Below are positions 50,150 to 61,400 of a stretch of DNA of 64,000 bases, in pieces. The notes beneath the pieces were generated by a model. The model worked only from the letters and a program-made list of their open reading frames with translations, ran no database searches and was not told where the DNA came from. Source of the DNA: Pterois miles (taxonomy: Eukaryota > Chordata > Actinopteri > Perciformes > Scorpaenidae); the NCBI GenBank assembly GCA_947000775.1, contig CAMQGK010000299.1, positions 16,930,001 to 16,994,000 on the forward strand. Reading direction: 5' to 3'. Position 1 is the stretch's first letter. Each line of letters starts with the position of its first letter. Position numbers and translations under genes: made by a program.

Positions 50150-50790
50150 TTATTTATGTATTAACTTATTTGAGAGGGCCAATGCAAGAAGGCATTGTTA
50201 CACTTAATTAAAGTACAACCAATCCAGTGTCTATTGGACTTCAAGCCGTAGATAATTCACAGCTCTGGTCCCTGGTTAGGCTTTTAGGAAATCAAAATAC
50301 AGAATACCACATCATACATAAAATCACATAATACAACATCATACATTACAATCAGTTTCTATATGTCTGTTCCCAATCAGTAATAAAGATTTCAGGTCAG
50401 GCTGTATTTTTATTTCTGTCGGTAGGGCGACTCAGATATGCTGGCTGTTTGGCGCTGTGCCACGCTGCTGTTACCATGTTTTTTTCCCCCAGAATGTTGC
50501 GGTGGTGCCATTTCATTTGTTTTTGAGCCATTATTTTCAGTGCTTGTTTTCATAGCGACACATCTGGTTTGACAGTTGAGTACTGGGAAGCTCCGTACAG
50601 TACCACAATAAGTGAAAACACCATGGCATGTATAAGCAGTTGAGCTACCTGAAGGAGGTATTGTATACTTGTATCATTCTAAAACAGTTCACCTTTACTG
50701 TCTTGAACATGTTTATCAAATTTGAGTTGTGAATCCAAAATGACGTGTAGAAATTTAAAATCACTGACCTCCTTCATAGCATACACGATA
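50150..50790 (-). mobile_element. Decayed LINE fragment inside the satellite flank
   Basis: The reverse complement reads EVSDFKFLHVILDSQLKF, then LLIHAMVFSL, then KQALKIMAQKQMKWHHRNIL. This resembles the thumb-to-C-terminal part of a non-LTR reverse transcriptase (L-G-V-x-L-D-S-x-L-x-F, HAM, SLYKQALKI, WHHC). It contains several stops and a shift. Satellite-like sequence lies on both sides, so it looks inserted into the early array. Confidence 0.7.
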
Positions 50791-50799
50791 CTTTTGACA

Positions 50800-51580
50800 T
50801 ACTTTAAGTCAACATACTAAAACCAGGATTTTTTTTCAACATACTGTAGCATGACCTTTTTTTTCTAGAGCTTTTTTCAACATACTATACTATAACTTTT
50901 TTTGACATCCTATACTATGACTTTTTTCGACATGCTATGCTCTCACTTTTTTCGATATTAATACAATGACATTTTTTCAACTTGCTAAACTATAACTTTT
51001 TTGAAAAACGATACTATGACTTTTTTCAACATGCAATACTATGAATTTTTTTCGACATGTTATACTATGACATTTTTTGACACGCTATACTATGACTTTT
51101 TACGACATGCTATACTATGACTTTTTTCAACGTACTATACTATAACTTTTTTTGACATACTATACTATGACTTTTTTCGACATACTAAACTGATTTTTTC
51201 CGACATGCTATACTATGACTTTTTTTCGACATACTATAACTTTTTTTTGACATGCTATACTATGACTTTTTCGACATACTATACTCTCACTTTTTTCGAT
51301 ATTAATACAATGACATTTTTTCGACATACTATACTATGACTTTTTCGACATGCTATACTATGACTTTTTTTGACATACTATACTATGACTTTTTTTCGAC
51401 ATGCTATACTGTGACTTTTTTTGACATACTATACTATGACTTTTTTCAACATGTTATACTGACTTTTTCAACATACTATACTATGACTTTTTTTCGACAT
51501 GTTATACTATGACTTTTTTGACATACTATACTATAACTTTTTTCGACATGCTATACTAAGACTTTTTTTCGACATGACTC
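50800..51580 (-). repeat. Satellite, first block: units of about 25-28 bp
   Basis: Head-to-tail copies of CGACATACTATACTATGACT plus a T run, with one- to few-base changes. On the minus strand the unit reads AGTCATAGTATAGTATGTCG, the same core as the downstream block, so this block is in the opposite orientation. Confidence 0.9.
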
Positions 51581-52430
51581 GACAAAAGTCATAGTATAGC
51601 GTGTCGAAAAATTTTATGAAATAATGTCATAGTATAGTATGTCGAAAAATTTTGTAAAAAAATGTCATAGTATAGTATGCCTAAATTTTTTTGGAAAAAA
51701 CGTCATAGGATAGTGTGTCGATAAATTACGTGAAAAAAGTCAGTTTAGCATGTCGATAAATTTTGGGGAAAGAACATCATGGTATAGCATGTCGATAAAT
51801 TACGTGAAAAATAGTATATGACGATAAATTTCATGTTAAAAACTCATAGTATTGTATGTCGAAAAATTCTATGAAAAAACGTCATAGTATAGTATGTCGA
51901 TTTTTTTTGAAAAAAACTTCATAGTATACTGTCATAGTATACCTGTCATAGTATACTATGTCGATAAATCTGAAAAAAGTCATAGTATATGTCTGAAAAT
52001 TTTGTTAAAAATGTGATTTTATAGTATGTCGATAAATCTGAAAAAAGTCATAGTACAATATGTCTGAAAATGTTGTAAAAAACGTCATAGTATAGTATGT
52101 CGATAAATTTCATGAAAAAAACGTCATAGTATAGTATGTCGATAAATTTCATGAAAAAAACGTCATAGTATGTCGATAAATTACGTGGAAAAAAGTCATA
52201 GCATAGTATGTAGAAAAATTTCAATAAACTTCATTGTATAGTGTGTCAATAAATATGAAAAAATCATAGTATAGGATGTCTAAAAATTTCATGAATAAAA
52301 TTCATAGTATAGTATGTGAAAATGTTGTGTGAAAAAATGTCATAGGATAGTATGTCAAAAAATGTCGTGAAAAAACGTCATACGATAGCATGTCGAAAAA
52401 TTTTGTGAAAAAATATAGTGTAGTATGTCG
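51581..52430 (+). repeat. Satellite, second block: units of about 38 bp, inverted orientation
   Basis: Starts at a switch point (TTTCGACATGACTCGACAAA). Units read GTCATAGTATAGTATGTCGA then AAAATTTTGTGAAAAAAC or variants such as TAAATTACGTG. Copies are more diverged than in the next block. Confidence 0.88.
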
Positions 52431-55400
52431 AAAATTTTGCGATGAAAACGTCAATTTCTTGTATGTTGAAAAAGACAATGAAAACAGTCATATTATAGCA
52501 TGTAAAATGATTCTATGGTGAAAAAAGTCATTTTATCGAATGTTGAAAAACTTTACAAAAAATGTCATAGTATAGTATGTCGAAAATTTTAACATGAAAA
52601 AGTCAAATTTTTTGAAGTTGAAAAAAATCATGAAAACAGTCATATTATAGCATGTAAAACGATTTTATGGTGAAAAAAGTCATTTTATGAAATGTTGAAA
52701 AATTTTACAAAAAAATGTCATAGTATAGCATGTCGAAAATGTTGACATAAAAATTTCAAATTTTTTTATGTTCAAAAGATTTATGAAAACAGTCATATTG
52801 TAGCATGTAAAATGATTTTATGGTGAAAAAAGTCTTTTTATCAAATGTTAAAAAATTTTTTACAAAAAAATGCCATAGTATAGTATGTCGAAAATTTTAC
52901 GATGAAAACGTCAAATTTTTTTCATGAAAAAATTCATGATAAAAATCATATTATAGCATATACGAGGATGTTATGGTGAAAAAGAAGTAATTTTATCAGA
53001 TGTTAGAAAATTTTACAAAAAATGTCATAGTATAGTATGTCGAAAATTTTACGATGAAAACGTCAAATTTTTGTATGTTGAAAATATTCATGAAAACAGT
53101 CATATTATAGCATGTAAAATGATTCTATGGTGAAAAAAAGTCATTTTATCGAATGTTGAGAAAGTTTACAAAAAAATGTCATAGTATAGTATGTCAAAAA
53201 TTTTATGATGAAAACGTCAAATTTTTGTATGTTGAAAACATTCAAGAAAACAGTCATATTATAGCATGTAAAATGATTTTATGGTGAAAAAAGTAATTTT
53301 ATCAAATGTTAGAAAGTTTTACAAAAAAAGTCATAGTATAGTATGTCGAAAATTTTACGATGAAAACGTCAAATTTTTGTGTGTTGAAAATATTCATGAA
53401 AACAGTCATATTATAGCATGTAAAATGATTCTATGGTGAAAAAAAGTCTTTTTATCAAATGTTGTAAAATTTTACAAAAAATGTCATAGTATAGTATGTC
53501 GAAAATTTCACGATGAAAACGTCAAATTTTTGTATGTTGAAAATATTCATGAAAACAGTCATAGCATATACAATGATTCTATGGTGAAAAAAGTCGTTTT
53601 ATCAAATGTTAACAAAAAAAGTCATAGTATAGTATGTCGAAAATTTTATGTTGAAAACGTCCAATTTTTGTATGTATAAAATATTCATGAACATAGCCAT
53701 ATTATAGCACGTAAAATTATTCTATGCTGAAAAAAGTCATTTTATCAAATGTGAAATTTTACAAAAAACTGTCATAGTATAGTATGTCAAAAATTTTACG
53801 ATGAAAACGTCAAATTTTTGTATGTTGAAAATATTCATGAAAACAGTCATATTATAGCATGTAGAATGATTCTATGGTGAAAAAAAGTCATTTCATCGAA
53901 TGTTTACAAATTTTACAAAAAAATGTCATAGTATAGTATGTCGAAAATTTTACGATGAAAACGTCAAATTTTTGTATGTTGAAAATATTCATGAAAACAG
54001 TCATATTATAGCATGTAGAATGATTATATGGTGAAAAAAAGTCATTTTATCGAATGTTTACAAATTTTACAAAAAAAGTCATAGTATAGTATGTCAAATT
54101 TTACGATGAAAACGTCAAATTTTTGTATATTAAAAATATTCATGAAAACAGTCATATTATAGCATGTAAAATGATTCTATGGTGAAAATAGTCTTTTTAT
54201 CGAATGTTGTAAAATTTTACAAAAAATGTCATAGTATAGTATGTCGAATATTTTAACATGAAAACGTCAAATTTTTGTATGTTGAAAATATTCATGAAAA
54301 CAGTCATATTATAGCATGTAAAATGATTTTATGGTGATAAAAAGTCTTTTTATCGAATGTAAAATTTTACAAAAAATGTCATAGTATTGTATGTCGAAAA
54401 TTTTACGATGCAAACATCAAATTTTTGTATGTTGAAAATACTCATGAAAACAGTCATATTATAGCATGTAAAATGATTCTATGGTGAAAAAAAGTCATTT
54501 TATCGAATGCTGAAAAATTTTACAAAAAAAATGTCATAGTTTAGTATGTCGAAAATTTTATTTTGAAAACGTCCAATTTTTGTATGTTGAAAATATTCAT
54601 GGAAACAGTCATATTATAGCATGTAAAATGATTCTATGGTGAAAAAAAGTAATTTTATCAAATGTTGAAAAATTTTACAAAAAAAATGCCATAGTATAAT
54701 ATGTCGAAAATTTTACGATGCAAACATCAAATTTTTGTATGTTGAAAATATTCAAGAAAACAGTCATATTATAGCATGTAGAATGATTCTATGGTGAAAA
54801 AAAGTCATTTTATCGAATGTTGAAAAATTTTACAAAAAAATGTCATAGTATAGTATGTCGAAAATTTCACGATGAAAACGTCGAATTTTTGTATGTTGAA
54901 AATATTCATGAAAACAGTCATACTATAGCATATTCAATGATTCTATGGTGAAAAAAGTCGTTTTATCAAATGTTTGAAAATTTTACAAAAAAAGTCATAG
55001 TATAGTATGTCGAAAATTTTATGTTGAAAACGTCCAATTTTTGAATGTATAAAATATTCATGAAAATAGCCATATTATAGCACGTAAAATGATTCTATGC
55101 TGAAAAAAGTCATTTTATCTAATGTTGAGAAATTTTACAAAAAAATGCCAAAGTATAGTATGTCGAAAATTTTACGATGAAAACGTCAAATTTTTGTATG
55201 TTGAAAATATTCATGAAAACTGTCCTATTATAGCATTTAAAATGATTCTATGGTGAAAAAAGTCTTTTTATCGAATGTTGTAAAATTTTACAAAAAATGT
55301 CATAGTATAGTATGTCGAAAATTTTACGATGCAAACATCAAATTTTTGTATGTTGAAAATATTCATGAAAACAGTCATATTATAGCATGTAGAATGATTC

Positions 55401-58400
55401 TATGGTGAAAAAAAGTCATTTTATCGAATGTTTACAAATTTTACAAAAAAATGCCATAGTATAGTATGTCGAAAATTTTACGATGCAAACATCAAATTTT
55501 TGTATGTTGAAAATATTCAAGAAAACAGTCATATTATAGCATGTAGAATGATTCTATGGTGAAAAAAAAGTCATTTTATCGAATGTTGAAAAATTTTACA
55601 AAAAAATGTCATAGTATAGTATGTCGAAAATTTCACGATGAAAACGTCGAATTTTTGTATGTTGAAAATATTCATGAAAACAGTCATACTATAGCATATT
55701 CAATGATTCTATGGTGAAAAAAGTCGTTTTATCAAATGTTTGAAAATTTTACAAAAAAAGTCATAGTATAGTATGTCGAAAATTTTATGTTGAAAACGTC
55801 CAATTTTTGAATGTATAAAATATTCATGAAAATAGCCATATTATAGCACGTAAAATGATTCTATGCTGAAAAAAGTCATTTTATCTAATGTTGAGAAATT
55901 TTACAAAAAAATGCCAAAGTATAGTATGTCGAAAATTTTACGATGAAAACGTCAAATTTTTGTATGTTGAAAATATTCATGAAAACTGTCCTATTATAGC
56001 ATTTAAAATGATTCTATGGTGAAAAAAGTCTTTTTATCGAATGTTGTAAAATTTTACAAAAAATGTCATAGTATAGTATGTCGAAAATTTTACGATGCAA
56101 ACATCAAATTTTTGTATGTTGAAAATATTCATGAAAACAGTCATATTATAGCATGTAGAATGATTCTATGGTGAAAAAAAGTCATTTTATCGAATGTTTA
56201 CAAATTTTACAAAAAAATGTCATAGTATAGTATGTCGAAAATTTTACGATGTAAAACGTCAAATTTTTGTATATTGAAAACATTCATGAAAACAGTCGTA
56301 TTATAGCATGTAAAATGATTCTATGGTGAAAATAGTCTTTTTATCGAATGTTGTAAAATTTTACAAAAAAAGTCATAGTATAGTATGTCGAAAATTTTAT
56401 GTTGAAAACGTCCAATTTTTTTATGTATAAAATATTCATGAAAACAGTCATATTATAGCACGTAAAATGATATTATGGTGAAAAAAAGTCATTTTATCGA
56501 ATGTTCAAAAATGTTACAAAAAAATGTCATAGTATAGTATGTCGAAAATTTTACAATGAAAACGTCAAATTTTTGTATATTAAAAATATTCATGAAAACA
56601 GTCATATTATAGCATGTAAAATGATTCTATGGTGAAAAAAAGTCATTTTATCGAATGTTCAGAAATTTTACAAAAAAATGTCATAGTATAGTATGTTGAA
56701 AATTTTACGATGAAAACGTCAAATTTTTGTATATTGAAAATATTCATGAAAACAGTGATATTATAGCATGTAAAATGATTCTATGGTGAAAATAGTCTTT
56801 TTATCGAATGTTGTAAAATTTTCCAAAAAATGTCATAGTATAGTATGTCGAAAATTTTACGATGCAAACATCAAATTTTTGTACGTTGAAAATATTCATG
56901 AAAACAGTCATATTATAGCATGTAGAATGATTCTATGGTGAAAAAAAGTCATTTTATTGAATGTTTACAAATTTTACAAAAAAATGTCATAGTATAGTAT
57001 GTCGAAAATTTTACGATGAAAACGTCAAATTTTTGTATATTGAAAATATTCATGAAAACAGTGATATTATAGCATGTAAAATGATTCTATGTTGAAAATA
57101 GTCTTTTTATCGAATGTTGTAAAATTTTACAAGAAATGTCATAGTATAGTATGTCGAAAATTTTACGATGCAAACATCAAATTTTTGTATGTTGAAAAAA
57201 ATATTCAAGAAAACAGTCATATTATAGCATGTAGAATGATTCTATGGTGAAAAAAAGTCATTTTATCGAATGTTGAAAAATTTTACAAAAAAATGTCATA
57301 GTATAGTATGTCGAAAATTTTACGATGGAAACGTCAAATTTTTGTATGTTGAAAATATTCATGAAAACAGTCATATTATAGCACGTAAAATGATATTATG
57401 GTGAAAAAAAGTCATTTTATCGAATGTTCAAAAATGTTACAAAAAAATGTCATAGTATAGTATGTCGAAAATTTTACAATGAAAACGTCAAATTTTTGTA
57501 TATTAAAAATATTCATGAAAACAGTCATATTATAGCATGTAAAACGATTGTATGGTGATGAAAAGTCATTTTATCAAATGTTAGAAAATTTTATAAAAAA
57601 AGTCATAGTATAGTATGTCGAAAATTTTAACATGAAAACATCAATTTCTTGCATGTTGAAAAAAATCATGGAGAGTCATATTATAGCATGTAAAATGATT
57701 CTATGGTGAAAAAAAGTCATTTTATCGAATGTTGAAAAATTTTACAAAAAAATGTCATAGTATAGTATGTCGAAAATTTTACGATGAAAACGTCAAATTT
57801 TTGGATATTGAAAATATTCATCAAAACAGTCATATTATGGCATGTAAAATGATATGGTGAAAAAAGTCTTTTTATCGAATGTTGTAAAATTTTACAAAAA
57901 ATGTCATAGTATAGTATGTCGAAAAGTTTACGATGCAAACATCAAATTTTTGTATGTTGAAAATATTCATGAAAACAGTCATATTATAGCATATACAATG
58001 ATTCTATGGTGAAAAAAGTCGTTTTATCAAATGTTAGAAAATTTTACAAAAAAAGTCATAGTATAGTATGTCGAAAATTTTACGATGAAAACGTCAAATT
58101 TTTGTATGTTGAAAATATTCATGAAAACAGTCATATTATAGCATGTAAAATGATTCTATGTTGAAAATAGTCTTTTTATCGAATGTTGTAAAATTTTACA
58201 AGAAATGTCATAGTATAGTATGTCGAAAATTTTACGATGCAAACATCAAATTTTTGTATGTTGAAGAAAATATTCATGAAAACAGTCATATTATAGCACG
58301 TAAAATGATATTATGGTGAAAAAAAGTCATTTTATCGAATGTTCAAAAATGTTACAAAAAAATGTCATAGTATAGTATGTCGAAAATTTTACAATGAAAA

Positions 58401-61400
58401 CGTCAAATTTTTGTATATTAAAAATATTCATGAAAACAGTCATATTATAGCATGTAAAATGATTCTATGGTGAAAATAGTCTTTTTATCGAATGTTGTAA
58501 AATTTTCCAAAAAATGTCATAGTATAGTATGTCGAAAATTTTACGATGCAAACATCAAATTTTTGTACGTTGAAAATATTCATGAAAACAGTCATATTAT
58601 AGCATGTAGAATGATTCTATGGTGAAAAAAAAGTCATTTTATTGAATGTTTACAAATTTTACAAAAAAATGTCATAGTATAGTATGTCGAAAATTTTACG
58701 ATGAAAACGTCAAATTTTTGTATATTGAAAATATTCATGAAAACAGTGATATTATAGCATGTAAAATGATTCTATGTTGAAAATAGTCTTTTTATCGAAT
58801 GTTGTAAAATTTTACAAGAAATGTCATAGTATAGTATGTCGAAAATTTTACGATGCAAACATCAAATTTTTGTATGTTGAAAAAAATATTCAAGAAAACA
58901 GTCATATTATAGCATGTAGAATGATTCTATGGTGAAAAAAAGTCATTTTATCGAATGTTGAAAAATTTTACAAAAAAATGTCATAGTATAGTATGTCGAA
59001 AATTTTACGATGGAAACGTCAAATTTTTGTATGTTGAAAATATTCATGAAAACAGTCATATTATAGCACGTAAAATGATATTATGGTGAAAAAAAGTCAT
59101 TTTATCGAATGTTCAAAAATGTTACAAAAAAATGTCATAGTATAGTATGTCGAAAATTTTACGATGGAAACGTCAAATTTTTGTATGTTGAAAATATTCA
59201 TGAAAACAGTCATATTATAGCACGTAAAATGATATTATGGTGAAAAAAAAGTCATTTTATCGAATGTTCAAAAATGTTACAAAAAAATGTCATAGTATAG
59301 TATGTCGAAAATTTTACAATGAAAACGTCAAATTTTTGTATATTAAAAATATTCATGAAAACAGTCATATTATAGCATGTAAAACGATTGTATGGTGATG
59401 AAAAGTCATTTTATCAAATGTTAGAAAATTTTATAAAAAAAGTCATAGTATAGTATGTCGAAAATTTTAACATGAAAACATCAATTTCTTGCATGTTGAA
59501 AAAAATCATGGAGAGTCATATTATAGCATGTAAAATGATTCTATGGTGAAAAAAAGTCATTTTATCGAATGTTGAAAAATTTTACAAAAAAATGTCATAG
59601 TATAGTATGTCGAAAATTTTACGATGAAAACGTCAAATTTTTGGATATTGAAAATATTCATCAAAACAGTCATATTATGGCATGTAAAATGATATTATGG
59701 TGAAAAAAGTCTTTTTATCGAATGTTGTAAAATTTTACAAAAAATGTCATAGTATAGTATGTCGAAAAGTTTACGATGCAAACATCAAATTTTTGTATGT
59801 TGAAAATATTCATGAAAACAGTCATATTATAGCATATACAATGATTCTATGGTGAAAAAAGTCGTTTTATCAAATGTTAGAAAATTTTACAAAAAAAGTC
59901 ATAGTATAGTATGTCGAAAATTTTACGATGAAAACGTCAAATTTTTGTATGTTGAAAATATTCATGAAAACAGTCATATTATAGCATGTAAAATGATTCT
60001 ATGTTGAAAATAGTCTTTTTATCGAATGTTGTAAAATTTTACAAGAAATGTCATAGTATAGTATGTCGAAAATTTTACGATGCAAACATCAAAATTTTGT
60101 ATGTTGAAGAAAATATTCATGAAAACAGTCATATTATAGCACGTAAAATGATATTATGGTGAAAAAAAGTCATTTTATCGAATGTTCAAAAATGTTACAA
60201 AAAAATGTCATAGTATAGTATGTCGAAAATTTTACAATGAAAACGTCAAATTTTTGTATATTAAAAATATTCATGAAAACAGTCATATTATAGCATGTAA
60301 AATGATTCTATGGTGAAAATAGTCTTTTTATCGAATGTTGTAAAATTTTCCAAAAAATGTCATAGTATAGTATGTCGAAAATTTTACGATGCAAACATCA
60401 AATTTTTGTACGTTGAAAATATTCATGAAAACAGTCATATTATAGCATGTAGAATGATTCTATGGTGAAAAAAAAGTCATTTTATTGAATGTTTACAAAT
60501 TTTACAAAAAAATGTCATAGTATAGTATGTCGAAAATTTTACGATGAAAACGTCAAATTTTTGTATATTGAAAATATTCATGAAAACAGTGATATTATAG
60601 CATGTAAAATGATTCTATGTTGAAAATAGTCTTTTTATCGAATGTTGTAAAATTTTACAAGAAATGTCATAGTATAGTATGTCGAAAATTTTACGATGCA
60701 AACATCAAATTTTTGTATGTTGAAAAAAATATTCAAGAAAACAGTCATATTATAGCATGTAGAATGATTCTATGGTGAAAAAAAGTCATTTTATCGAATG
60801 TTGAAAAATTTTACAAAAAAATGTCATAGTATAGTATGTCGAAAATTTTACGATGGAAACGTCAAATTTTTGTATGTTGAAAATATTCATGAAAACAGTC
60901 ATATTATAGCACGTAAAATGATATTATGGTGAAAAAAAGTCATTTTATCGAATGTTCAAAAATGTTACAAAAAAATGTCATAGTATAGTATGTCGAAAAT
61001 TTTACAATGAAAACGTCAAATTTTTGTATATTAAAAATATTCATGAAAACAGTCATATTATAGCATGTAAAACGATTGTATGGTGATGAAAAGTCATTTT
61101 ATCAAATGTTAGAAAATTTTATAAAAAAAGTCATAGTATAGTATGTCGAAAATTTTACGATGCAAACATGAAATTTTTGTATGTTGAAAATATTCATGAA
61201 AACAGTCATATTATAGCATGTAAAATGAATCTATGGTGAAAAAAAGTCATTTTATCGAATGTTTACAAATTTTACAAAAAAATGTCATAGTATAGTATGT
61301 CGAAAATTTTACGATGAAAACGTCAAATTTTTGTATATTGAAAACATTCATGAAAACAGTCATATTATAGCATGTAAAATGATTCTATGGTGAAAATAGT

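Noticed and set aside
57717..57938. 73-codon open frame in the satellite
   Set aside because: It is a chance gap between stops, not kept from monomer to monomer.
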